Source: an uncultured Caldilineaceae bacterium (lineage in GTDB: Bacteria; Chloroflexota; Anaerolineae; Caldilineales; Caldilineaceae). Taken from it: a stretch of DNA of 64,000 nt. The position numbers and the translations under genes are program-made. Below are positions 26,231 through 34,529 of the stretch, piece by piece (the first letter of the stretch is position 1; the number at the start of each line of letters is the position of its first letter). Below the pieces are notes generated by a model. That model did not search any database and was not told the DNA's origin. It worked only from the letters and a program-made list of their open reading frames with translations. The stretch lies in NCBI GenBank assembly GCA_958295915.1, contig OY282381.1, positions 4,362,722-4,426,721 of the forward strand, given 5' to 3'.

Positions 26231-27334
26231 CTAATAGCGGGTGAGCGCGCCGATCTTGCCGGCCTTCGCCAGTTCCTCGTGCTCACTGAGAACGGTAATG
26301 CCGATTCCCTGAAGCAGCGCGCGCCGCAAGACGCTGTCCACTGCATCGGGCAAAACTTCCAAACCTTCGTTTGCGCCGGGCGCGGCTATATCGTCCTGGG
26401 AAGAGTTGCTTTGCGCGCCACTGGAGGGCGCGACAATGATATAGCCACTTTCTTTGTGGCGGAAGGCGGGCTGAGAATAATCAGCAAGAAGCACCACATG
26501 CTGTGCTCTCCCGCTCTGCACCGCGTTGAGTGTGTCGGCCAAGCCCAGCACGCCGTTACTGTTCTTGCGCGCTGCGGTGATAAGCTGATCCGTGAGACGT
26601 CGGCCAAACTCATGGGCGCTGTTGCTCGCCAGTTCCGCTGTCTTCTGTTGTAATTCTGAAGCAGTCACATTGGCGTGCGCCGGAATTTTCCCTATGATCA
26701 TCGCCTGCAAGCGGTTGCTGAGCATATCCCGAAAACGGGCCGCGTTTTTGTCTGTGCCGGCCAGAACCAGCCGCTCTGTGCCCGTTTTCCGGTAGAACTC
26801 CTCAGCCAGCGCCGCCATTTCCTGGAGATTCTGGCGTGCTGTCTCCGCTTCGTGACGCTGATAGCGGCTCGCCCGGTGGCTGCGCACTTCTTCGCCAAGA
26901 TACCCCTCAACAGCCTCCAGATTGCCCAACCGATACAAATATAGCTGAGCATCCATCTGATTGATGTGAATGACCCCCAAACGATCGTGGGTTTCTATAA
27001 GAGTTGCCAACTGATGCACATAGGGGCGGTAGCTGACAAATACCGCGTCTTCGATGCCAACCGACACGCTTTCCGCCCACCAGAAATCTCCCTTATGGCA
27101 ACTGAATATGATGATGCCTCGCCCTTGCCAATCATATCCCATTTCGACATAATTCTGGATTTTCCGACGGTCAACTTCGGGCGCGTTGGGTACCTGAGCC
27201 AGCAAGGCCCGTAAGGCGAGTTTGTACTTTTCCGCTGTGCGACGGCGCGGATCAACATTCAGATAGACGCTGAGAACCAGATTTTCGGCGCTCTCAAACT
27301 CTACGGCTTGACGAATAGAACCATCTGTAAGCAT
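26231..27334 (-). CDS. eRF1-like (baeRF1/Vms1-type) protein
   Basis: The ~367-aa protein opens with NLVLSVYLNVDPRRR and has an aRF1-like layout: an N-terminal domain, a central domain beginning LGVIHINQMDAQLYLYRLGN, and a C-terminal domain with ADYSQPAFRHKESGYI. This places it in the bacterial eRF1-like group related to peptide-release and ribosome-rescue hydrolases. A GGQ loop cannot be identified with confidence, so peptidyl-tRNA hydrolysis is not shown. AGGAGG lies 5-7 bases before the ATG at 27334; the longer frame is poor coding sequence. It is transcribed towards clpC, suggesting a link to protein quality control, by context only. Confidence 0.7.
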   Translation of the reverse strand: MLTDGSIRQAVEFESAENLVLSVYLNVDPRRRTAEKYKLALRALLAQVPNAPEVDRRKIQNYVEMGYDWQGRGIIIFSCHKGDFWWAESVSVGIEDAVFVSYRPYVHQLATLIETHDRLGVIHINQMDAQLYLYRLGNLEAVEGYLGEEVRSHRASRYQRHEAETARQNLQEMAALAEEFYRKTGTERLVLAGTDKNAARFRDMLSNRLQAMIIGKIPAHANVTASELQQKTAELASNSAHEFGRRLTDQLITAARKNSNGVLGLADTLNAVQSGRAQHVVLLADYSQPAFRHKESGYIIVAPSSGAQSNSSQDDIAAPGANEGLEVLPDAVDSVLRRALLQGIGITVLSEHEELAKAGKIGALTRY

Positions 27335-27551
27335 AGCGCCTCCTGAGGATGGGAAGTGACTGGGCCCTGTCTGCGCTGAGCCTGCACGCGACGTGGATAG
27401 CTCAACAGTAACATTTCGGAGCGTGCTTGTCAATCTGTTTTGACGCCAAATATATCGCTGCGCCTGCCACGTTCGCTTCCCTATGCGCTCCGCCCTGTCT
27501 CCTCTACGGCGCGCTATGACCCGCCTCGGCAAGCCGGTAGACCGCCTTTAC

Positions 27552-27566
27552 TTAGAACAATTCTAA
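27552..27566. promoter_or_regulatory. Fur/PerR-like operator palindrome 1
   Basis: TTAGAACAATTCTAA is a 15-bp inverted repeat (TTAGAA/TTCTAA). It resembles PerR/Fur boxes such as TTATAATNATTATAA. It lies about 83 bases upstream of the Fur-family gene. Confidence 0.6.
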
Positions 27567-27613
27567 TCAAAATTGGATATATAACGCCAATAGCTGTATA
27601 CTAGGATAATACC

Positions 27614-27628
27614 TTAGATTTATTCTAA
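27614..27628. promoter_or_regulatory. Fur/PerR-like operator palindrome 2
   Basis: TTAGATTTATTCTAA is a second 15-bp inverted repeat of the same type (7-1-7 with one mismatched pair). It sits 20 bases before the regulator's start, where a repressor would block the promoter. Two boxes suggest autoregulation. Confidence 0.6.
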
Positions 27629-27648
27629 CAAAACGAAGGATTGTGAGT

Positions 27649-28134
27649 ATGCCCACTCAGTTTATTGACACCCTACGCCGCGCTGGCTTGCGGATTACAA
27701 GCCAGCGGGTCGCAGTGTGCGAATTCCTCGCCCGTGCAGAAAGTCACCCAACACCGTCGCAGGTATATGAAGCCGTGCGCCAAGCGCACCCGGAGATCAG
27801 CCAGGCAACGGTCTACAATACGCTCAATATGCTGCGTGATTTGGGTGCAATTGTCGAGATCAGCGCCGGATCTGAACATACTCACTACGATCCGAACCCG
27901 TTCCCGCATATCAATCTTATCTGTCTGCGCTGCAGTCAGGTCACAGACCTGCAGGACAATCTGGCGCCAGATGCGCTGATGGACAGTATCTTTCAAACCA
28001 CCGGTTTCCGCGCCAGTGCCTTCCAAGTCCAGGTCACAGGCTTTTGCCCCTCCTGTCAGCAGGCCAAACGCCAGGAGATTCGCAGCTGGTTGCGCGCCCC
28101 GTCAGAGCGACAAGACCGATCCGCTACAGGATAG
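27649..28134 (+). CDS. Fur-family metal/peroxide-responsive regulator (PerR-like)
   Basis: The 161-aa repressor has the Fur winged helix (LRITSQRVAVCEFL, then ISQATVYNTLNMLRDLG) and a dimerisation domain with HTHYDPNPFPHINLIC. Two CxxC pairs (CLRC, CPSC) form the structural zinc site. Fur proteins bind DNA when loaded with Fe, Zn or Mn; PerR members sense peroxide. The Asp and His at the regulatory site leave Fe/Mn sensing possible. The ATG at 27649 has AAGGA 8 bases upstream; an upstream GTG at 27643 is too close to it. Two palindromic boxes precede the gene, and a P1B-4 ATPase gene follows 87 bases later. Confidence 0.85.
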   Translation: MPTQFIDTLRRAGLRITSQRVAVCEFLARAESHPTPSQVYEAVRQAHPEISQATVYNTLNMLRDLGAIVEISAGSEHTHYDPNPFPHINLICLRCSQVTDLQDNLAPDALMDSIFQTTGFRASAFQVQVTGFCPSCQQAKRQEIRSWLRAPSERQDRSATG

Positions 28135-28163
28135 TCGCGCCCTACAGTGGCGCGCAAAACAAC
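28134..28163. repeat. Repeat family A hairpin abutting the regulator stop codon
   Basis: GTCGCGCCCTACAGTGGCGC plus GCAAAACAAC begins at the last base of the regulator's TAG stop. It sits between the regulator and the ATPase gene and could shape the intercistronic transcript. Confidence 0.7.
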
Positions 28164-28221
28164 CTTACGGCGGAAGGTGTATACGCATCTGGCAGCGGGG
28201 CATAGGAGAGAGATAGTAAGA

Positions 28222-30270
28222 ATGTCTTCCCATTCCCTCGAACAAACGATCAAAGAAAAGCAAAGCGCGCCGCCGATCCCCAAGCCTGCTTCTCTTTCGC
28301 TCCTGTCACGTGACTTCTGGCGAGAGAACTCGGAATTGTCGCTCGCCGCTGTAACACTCGTTGCCTTGCTCTGCGGCTGGATCGGCGGCTCCCTAAGCGA
28401 CGCGCTGCCGTCATGGGCAGTTCTGATAACGGCAGTCATCACCTATGCGGCAGGGGGATATACCGGCGCCAAGGATGCGTTGGCAGATATTCGACGAGGT
28501 GAATTAAACATTGATTTTTTGATGATTGGCGCGGCCTTGGGGGCGGCCTGTATCGGCGAATGGGTGGAAGGCGGGCTGCTACTGTTTCTCTTCACCCTGA
28601 GCGGCGCGTTGGAAGCATTCGCCTCAGACCGCACCCACCAGGCCATCAGGGGGTTGGTAGACTTGCGTCCAGATACGGCCTGGGCGCGGCGCAGCGGTTC
28701 GGTCGTTGAGCTGGGTGTCCATGAGCTTCTTATCGACGACGTGGTGGTTGTGAAGCCCGGCGAGCGGCTGCCTGTAGACGGTACAGTGCTGAAGGGAACG
28801 AGCGCCATCGATCAAAGTCCCATTACCGGCGAGAGCATTCCAGTGTACAAAGAGATGGGGAATGCAGTCTTTTCGGGCACGATCAACGGCAGCGGCGCAT
28901 TGGAAGTGCAAGTGACGAAACTGGCTTCGGACAGTACAGTAAGCAAAATCATCGAACTGGTGCAGGCAGCTCAAAAAAACGCTGCGCCCACACAGCAGTT
29001 TATCGATAGATTTAGCCAACCCTACACATTGATAGTGATCGGCGCTACGATTCTGGCGATTCTGATTCCCTGGTTTTTTACGGATGAAGCCTTTAACAGC
29101 CTGTTTTACCGCGCGATGACATTGCTGGTGGTGGCGAGCCCCTGCGCGTTGATCATCAGCGCGCCGGCATCGATCCTCAGCGCGATTGCCGCCGCGGCTC
29201 GGGAGGGCATTCTGTTCAAAGGGGGCGCGTACCTGGAAAAGGCCGCCAATCTCGACATGCTGGCCTTCGATAAAACAGGCACGCTGACCTATGGCAAACC
29301 CCAGCTAACAGATGTGGTTCCACTTAACAACTACCGCCGAGAAGATGTCATCTCTATTGCTGCCAGCGCCGAAAGTCTGAGTGAACATCCAATTGCCCAA
29401 GCGCTTCTGGCTCGGGCGCAAGAGTTGAACCTGCCCATTGAGACGCCTCAAGATTTTCGCGGCATCGCTGGGCACGGGATTCAGGCCGTGTATGAGCGCG
29501 GCGACCACGAGGAATTGATTTACATTGGCAACGACAAGCTGTTTATGAATGAAGCGATGCACCTGTCCCCGGCTATCCGCATGATTGGTCAGCAACTACA
29601 GAAACAGGGAAAGACAGCGATGCTCGTCGTGCGACGTAGCGCAGCTGAAGATATCCTCGGGGCCCCCGAGCGGGATTGGGAAGAGGTTGGGTTCCTGGCT
29701 GTGGTCGATACGGTGCGGGCGGGTGCAGCCCAGGCAGTTTCTACATTAAAGCAGATGGGCATTGCCCGTATTGCGATGCTGACCGGTGACAACCGTGACG
29801 TAGCGGATGCAGTGGCGGATCAGGTCGGCCTGCAGGATGTGTATGCGGATCTTCTGCCTGAACAGAAGGTTGAGATTGTGAGTGAATTGGTGGCGTCAGG
29901 GACTGTGGCCATGATCGGTGATGGTATCAACGATGCGCCAGCCCTGGCAACCGCGGATGTAGGCATCGCAATGGGTGGCGCGGGCACGGATGTTGCATTG
30001 GAAACAGCGGATGTAGTGCTGATGTCTGACGATCTCGGCAAACTGCCGTTTATGCTGCGGCTTAGCCGTCGATCGCGAGATATTGTGCGCCAGAACATGT
30101 ACTTTTCTGTTTCCGTGATTATTATTCTGGTTGCATTGACGATCTTGGCGCCGATTTTTGTGCCCGGATTCCGATTGCCTCTGCCCTTGGGAGTCCTCGG
30201 CCACGAAGGCAGTACGCTGATCGTTGTGATCAACGGTTTGCGAATCCTGATTATGGGTTCAAAAGAGTAG
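28222..30270 (+). CDS. P1B-4-type heavy-metal-transporting P-type ATPase
   Basis: The 682-aa pump has the P-type core: actuator TGES in SPITGESIPVY, phosphorylation Asp350 in DKTGTLT, and hinge GDGINDAPAL. The intramembrane metal motif is SPC (residues ~306-308, SPCALIISAPAS) and the late helix carries HEGST. Both mark P1B-4 pumps such as CtpD, CoaT and PfeT, which export Co or Fe(II). No N-terminal CxxC metal-binding domain is present, also typical of that subgroup. The start at 28222 avoids translating repeat A. Its place behind a PerR-like regulator suggests Fe(II) efflux under peroxide or iron stress; the metal itself is inferred. Confidence 0.85.
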   Translation: MSSHSLEQTIKEKQSAPPIPKPASLSLLSRDFWRENSELSLAAVTLVALLCGWIGGSLSDALPSWAVLITAVITYAAGGYTGAKDALADIRRGELNIDFLMIGAALGAACIGEWVEGGLLLFLFTLSGALEAFASDRTHQAIRGLVDLRPDTAWARRSGSVVELGVHELLIDDVVVVKPGERLPVDGTVLKGTSAIDQSPITGESIPVYKEMGNAVFSGTINGSGALEVQVTKLASDSTVSKIIELVQAAQKNAAPTQQFIDRFSQPYTLIVIGATILAILIPWFFTDEAFNSLFYRAMTLLVVASPCALIISAPASILSAIAAAAREGILFKGGAYLEKAANLDMLAFDKTGTLTYGKPQLTDVVPLNNYRREDVISIAASAESLSEHPIAQALLARAQELNLPIETPQDFRGIAGHGIQAVYERGDHEELIYIGNDKLFMNEAMHLSPAIRMIGQQLQKQGKTAMLVVRRSAAEDILGAPERDWEEVGFLAVVDTVRAGAAQAVSTLKQMGIARIAMLTGDNRDVADAVADQVGLQDVYADLLPEQKVEIVSELVASGTVAMIGDGINDAPALATADVGIAMGGAGTDVALETADVVLMSDDLGKLPFMLRLSRRSRDIVRQNMYFSVSVIIILVALTILAPIFVPGFRLPLPLGVLGHEGSTLIVVINGLRILIMGSKE

Positions 30271-30340
30271 ATCTGAAGCGAAAATGGCGAGCGACCACAT
30301 CCAAGCGTGCAGCGCGAATCAGTTTCATCAGCGGGCGTTG

Positions 30341-31138
30341 TCATTTGGATTGCGATATGCGGCTATCGGCTGCCGGCGCAAGCCGCAGACGATTGAGGAA
30401 GTCCGCAGACTTCAAGCGACGTTCCAGCACATACACAAGGTAGCGATGCAGAATGCTTGCGATCGCCCGCTCAGTGGACTGCCGCAGTTGGAGGGCGCGG
30501 ATCTTCCGCCAGGGAGTGCGCGTTAGATGGCGTAATACCTTGAGCGCTTCTGGCATGATCGGCTCCGTGTCAGGCAGAGTTTCACCGCAACGGGGGCAAT
30601 AGACGCCGCCGGCGTGTAGGTGTAGATAGTTCGTTACAGGCTGCAGATCACCCCCACAGCCGAGACAGTGAAAAAGCTGGGGCTGAAAACCCATTAAACT
30701 GAGCAGATGCAGCTCGAACCAGCGTAAAAGCAGATCCCCCACCGCACTGTCGGTATTCAACTCACGCAGGCATAGAAGCAGCAACGACCAGAGCGATTGA
30801 TTGTCGTCATCCTCTGCCGTGAAGGCGTCAACCAACTCGCATATATACGCGGCCCGGCTGATGCTGTCCAGATCTGTGCGCAGGCGCAGAAAGCTATCGA
30901 CTGTAACGCTTTCAGTGATGATATCCCAGGCGCGGGCCCGGGCCACCAGAAGACTGGCGTGATTGAACAGCTCCAGGTGGCCGGCTTTACGACTCGTGGT
31001 CTTGCGCGCCCCGTTGGCGATCAACAGGCGTTTGCCCAGATTCGGCGTAAAGACTGTCAGAATCCGATCCGCATCGCCGTGATTCCGTCGCCGCAAAATC
31101 ACGGCCCGTGTACGATAGGTATGGCTGCGATCCGCCAT
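30341..31138 (-). CDS. recO: DNA repair protein RecO
   Basis: The ~265-aa protein has the RecO layout: an N-terminal OB fold starting near YRTRAVILRRRNHGDADRIL, a helical middle, and a C4 zinc finger (CLGCGGDL...CPRCGETL). RecO anneals single strands and loads RecA with RecR in the RecFOR pathway. The start at 31138 matches the usual RecO N-terminus; alternatives at 31189 and 31195 would add residues running up to the repeat A array. It converges with the P1B ATPase gene across a ~70-bp gap. Confidence 0.85.
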   Translation of the reverse strand: MADRSHTYRTRAVILRRRNHGDADRILTVFTPNLGKRLLIANGARKTTSRKAGHLELFNHASLLVARARAWDIITESVTVDSFLRLRTDLDSISRAAYICELVDAFTAEDDDNQSLWSLLLLCLRELNTDSAVGDLLLRWFELHLLSLMGFQPQLFHCLGCGGDLQPVTNYLHLHAGGVYCPRCGETLPDTEPIMPEALKVLRHLTRTPWRKIRALQLRQSTERAIASILHRYLVYVLERRLKSADFLNRLRLAPAADSRISQSK

Positions 31139-31193
31139 AGGCGCTTGCCGCTTCCGTAAGTATGCCGCCCAGTCCGAGAGGATGGACATGAAC

Positions 31194-31289
31194 AAAGTCG
31201 CGCTCCACAGTAGCGCGCAAAACTAAAGTCGCGTTCCACAGTAACGCGCAAAACTAAAGTCGCGCTCCACAGTAGCGCGTAAAACAAAG
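31194..31289. repeat. Three tandem copies of repeat family A, 31-bp period
   Basis: AAAGTCGCG starts at 31194, 31225 and 31256, so the unit is 31 bp with no spacers. The stems change in a paired way: CGCGCT/AGCGCG in copies 1 and 3 and CGCGTT/AACGCG in copy 2, all around the loop CCACAGT. It lies upstream of recO in a ~290-bp gap; no gene is seen in 31290-31488. Confidence 0.8.
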
Positions 31290-31488
31290 TATAACGTCTC
31301 CGAAGGTAGTGAACAAAGAGGAGGTCAACGCTCCGCCTATTTCTTCTATTGCCTTTGCTTGCGCTCTGGCAGGTTTGGCTGTGAACTGTCTATTCTGTTA
31401 CACTCAGGCGGTTTTGGGTAGAGAGACCGAAATGGTCGCGCATCCTGACGCGTCCGCAGACTGCGGACAATAGTATACGGACAATCGT

Positions 31489-32433
31489 ATGATGAGACCC
31501 CTGGCCACAATCCAGACGCGCTTGCCAATCGTTCTGCTGCTTACTGGCTTGTTGTACAGCATCAGTTCGACAAGCGCATTGGCAGAAGAGACCGTCAGAG
31601 ACGAGTACGCGCCGCCTGCTGCACGCGATGATCTATCTCCAGAGGCCGAGCAGGTAGCGCGACTGATCAATCAGCTGCGCGCCGCGGCCGGGCTCCCTCC
31701 TCTGGCCGTACATCCTCTCTTGAATCGAGCCGCGACCAGCCATATCGCATCGATGGTTGCCAATGGTGTATATGGACACACTGGATTCGACGGCAGCAGC
31801 GCTGCGGACCGGGTGGCGCGTACGGGCTATGTAGTAGATGGCTGGGTCGGTGAGAACTGGGCAGTCTTTGCTACCGTCGTTCAAGCGGTGGATTGGTGGA
31901 ACGGACATCCTCCACACCGGGCCAATCTTCTCAACCGCTACTATACGGAGATGGGAGTCGGCGTTTGGCCCCATCCGGCAGGCCGGGGTCTGATTGTGGT
32001 GGTTGACTTCTCTACCGGGCAGCTTGGAGGCGATGCCATCACGGTAAAGGCGGAGCATGTGTCAGCATTTCACATCGTTGTGCCGGGAGATACCTTATAC
32101 GGCATCGGTCAGACCTATGAAATTCGCTGGCAGAGAATCGCGCGGGAGAATGGCCTGACCGCTGAGTCGATCCTTCAGGTCGGTCAACAGCTTGCGCTTC
32201 CGTGGTCAGGCGAAGCTGAGGAGGGAGTAGCCAAAGAATTGCCGCAAACCCTGCATGGGCTCGAGGAGAGCAAGGAATCCATCTCGCAAACCCACATGGT
32301 GCAATCAGGCGATAGCTTGTGGAGCATTGCCGCCCGACGGGGCATTGCCCTCTCCGATCTAATGAGACAAAATGGACTGACAGCAGAGTCTGTTCTGTTT
32401 CCCGGCCAGATTCTACAGCTGCCGCCCCGTTAA
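31489..32433 (+). CDS. Secreted CAP-domain protein with two LysM repeats
   Basis: The 314-aa protein starts with a Sec signal (LPIVLLLTGLLYSISSTSAL). A CAP/SCP domain follows (residues ~50-175; SHIASMVANGVYGHTGF, GENWA, HRANLLNRYYTEMGVGV), with the conserved His and Glu residues of the CAP cavity. Two LysM modules (~195-235 and ~265-312; HIVVPGDTLYGIGQTYEI and HMVQSGDSLWSIAARRGI) bind peptidoglycan or related glycans. It is probably a cell-wall-bound secreted protein of unknown activity. Its 3' end overlaps the convergent channel gene by 21 bases. Confidence 0.9.
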   Translation: MMRPLATIQTRLPIVLLLTGLLYSISSTSALAEETVRDEYAPPAARDDLSPEAEQVARLINQLRAAAGLPPLAVHPLLNRAATSHIASMVANGVYGHTGFDGSSAADRVARTGYVVDGWVGENWAVFATVVQAVDWWNGHPPHRANLLNRYYTEMGVGVWPHPAGRGLIVVVDFSTGQLGGDAITVKAEHVSAFHIVVPGDTLYGIGQTYEIRWQRIARENGLTAESILQVGQQLALPWSGEAEEGVAKELPQTLHGLEESKESISQTHMVQSGDSLWSIAARRGIALSDLMRQNGLTAESVLFPGQILQLPPR

Positions 32434-33492
32434 ATTAGCGGGATTCTTCCGCGTTTGTGCGTGGCGCTCTGTGGCGCTCTGGTCATTCGCCGCTGTGGCC
32501 AGGAGATCCAGTTGGTCCAGTGTGCCCAGAGCGATCAGCGCATCACCGGCCTGCAGCAGAAAATCGACGCCGGGATTCACAAATATCCTATTCTCAGACC
32601 GGCGCACCGCCAGAATATTGGCGCCGATTTTCTTGCGGATTTCTATGGCCGCAATAGTCTGATCCCGTAGCGCCGATTCATCGCTCACGCGAATATCCTC
32701 GATGAGTATGTTCACCTCCCCGCGCTGCATGACGACATCCATAAATTCTACGATGTTGGGATGGAGCAGTTGACGTGCCATGCGATGGCCGCTGGTCACA
32801 TAGGGGTTGATGACGTGATCCGCGCCCGCGATCTGTAGTTTGTGTTCGCTTTCGTGGCTATTGGCCCGGGAAATAATCGTCAGGTTCGGGTTGAGCGCCC
32901 GGGCTGTCAGCGCCACATATACATTATCGGAGTCATTCGGCAGGCAGCAGCAGATCCCAGATGCCTTCCCGATCCCCGCCCGGATTAGAACAGAGTCCTC
33001 GGTGGCATTCCCTTCAATAGGGATGACGCCTAGATTCTCCAATTCCACGCGCAGGCTTGTTTGGGTTTCGATCACAACTAACTTGGTATTGCTCCCCCGC
33101 AGTTCCTTCACAACCTGTGCCCCGACACGTCCGTACCCACAGACGATGAAATGGCCGTTAAACTTGCCAATCCGATTTTGCATACGTTTTCTCCGTAGAA
33201 TCCTCCGGAACTCTCCAGCCACGATATAGTCCGCTAGCGTGCTGAATGTATAGGCGGTTGCCCCGACACCCATTACGATCATGGCCCCTGTAAAGATGCG
33301 TCCCGGCGGCGAGAGTGGGCGCGTCTCGCCGAAACCGACGGTGCTGATGGTGATGACCGTCATATATAGACCATCCGTCCACGACCAACCCTCGAGCACC
33401 CTATACCCGATGCTGCCAAACACAAGCAGCAGCAGAAAAAGCGCTGCGACGATAACAAGGTGGCGATAGAAGCTCCGCTCTGCAACGGTCAA
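32413..33492 (-). CDS. Two-TM potassium channel with RCK (TrkA-N) domain
   Basis: The protein has two membrane helices around a pore loop with selectivity filter TVGFGE, then an RCK domain with the nucleotide-binding loop VCGYGRVGAQV and a C-terminal TrkA-C-like part. The layout matches MthK-type gated K+ channels. A TTG start at 33492 is proposed because GGAGG lies 9 bases upstream and the hydrophobic region begins ~15 residues later; ATG-started versions would add ~46 residues of unlikely sequence. It is convergent with the CAP-LysM gene. Confidence 0.85.
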   Translation of the reverse strand: MTVAERSFYRHLVIVAALFLLLLVFGSIGYRVLEGWSWTDGLYMTVITISTVGFGETRPLSPPGRIFTGAMIVMGVGATAYTFSTLADYIVAGEFRRILRRKRMQNRIGKFNGHFIVCGYGRVGAQVVKELRGSNTKLVVIETQTSLRVELENLGVIPIEGNATEDSVLIRAGIGKASGICCCLPNDSDNVYVALTARALNPNLTIISRANSHESEHKLQIAGADHVINPYVTSGHRMARQLLHPNIVEFMDVVMQRGEVNILIEDIRVSDESALRDQTIAAIEIRKKIGANILAVRRSENRIFVNPGVDFLLQAGDALIALGTLDQLDLLATAANDQSATERHAQTRKNPANLTGRQL

Positions 33493-33605
33493 ATCCCTCA
33501 CCCTCCGCAAGAAAAAATGCGCTATATGTGCGCAGCAAATGAATGTTATCCTGTATAATTGGGGATAAGATTGGGGATAACTAACATTTCTGTGGAAAAT
33601 TGCCC

Positions 33606-34529
33606 TTAAGAATACCGCAATGCGCGGCATTGCGGTACCTGCCTTACCAGAACAGGCACAGTATGGCCGCGTTTACGAAAACGTAGTGACTCATATAATC
33701 TTTGGGAAGGAACATTGCTTTCCTGGGTGTTGAGCGAGATGTGGTGGATCCCCCGCTCGTGAGCGTGGCGAAGGCTTGCCACCAGCAACTGGCGGCCAAT
33801 ACCGAGCCCCTGGGCCTGCGGATGGACGGCCAAACGCACCAGTTGGGCTACTCCCTTCTTGCGGGTTGTCCCATTGGTTTGCAGATAGAGAGCCGCATAG
33901 CCAACTGGCTCGTCTTCCAGAAATGCGACTTCAAGTCGACAGTCGCAGAGTAAGCGCAGCAGTGCAGAAACCCCCATATGCCACAGCGGATCGAAAGCTG
34001 CTGCGTCCAAGCGGGCCAATTGTGGCAGATCGGATTCCTGGACTGGGCGCAGAATCGCCGGCTGGGGCACAGCTGTTACAGTTCGACAGGTTCTTTTGTA
34101 GAAACAGATTTCATCGTGACGAGTAAAACCGGCTTCCCTCAACCCGATCAGAAGCCAGCGCTGATCAGTGAGAACCAGGAAGAGATGGCCGTAAGGATAC
34201 GCAGGAAGCGCACGCATGGCCCAGTCAAAAAGTGAAGCGATCTGGGCGCGTGAGGCAGCTCCTGCCGACGATACAGCCGCGGCCCGCAGGGACACTCTGT
34301 CCGGTGCATCGGCGGGCAGAGCGTCGGAGCGCTCCTCTTGCTGGAGGGAGACGAAACCCAGAATCTTTTGCGTCTGCGGATGAACAGCGGCTGCAGTCGT
34401 TTCCCGCCGCAATAGTTCAGGGATCTCTTCGATCCCGACGCTTAGATAGGAGCGGACGCCGTGGCGCAATAAGCGGCGTATCTCCGGCAGGTCTTCCGGG
34501 CGGCCTGATCGGATCGATACGGAATTCAT
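33606..34529 (-). CDS. GNAT acetyltransferase, possibly tandem-domain
   Basis: The C-terminal half (residues ~155-300) is a clear GNAT domain with acetyl-CoA motif VRLAVHPQAQGLGIGRQLL and the NTQESNVPSQRLYESLRF segment. The first ~150 residues look like a second, degenerate GNAT fold (IRSGRPEDLPEIRRLLRHG start). The substrate is unknown. Its start overlaps the rfbB stop by 4 bases (ATGA), so it is the last gene of the polysaccharide operon and may modify a sugar or a cell-envelope component. Confidence 0.8.
   Translation of the reverse strand: MNSVSIRSGRPEDLPEIRRLLRHGVRSYLSVGIEEIPELLRRETTAAAVHPQTQKILGFVSLQQEERSDALPADAPDRVSLRAAAVSSAGAASRAQIASLFDWAMRALPAYPYGHLFLVLTDQRWLLIGLREAGFTRHDEICFYKRTCRTVTAVPQPAILRPVQESDLPQLARLDAAAFDPLWHMGVSALLRLLCDCRLEVAFLEDEPVGYAALYLQTNGTTRKKGVAQLVRLAVHPQAQGLGIGRQLLVASLRHAHERGIHHISLNTQESNVPSQRLYESLRFRKRGHTVPVLVRQVPQCRALRYS

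Noticed and set aside
31194..31289. CRISPR array
   Set aside because: The 31-bp units abut each other without spacers and carry repeat A hairpins; no cas genes are near.
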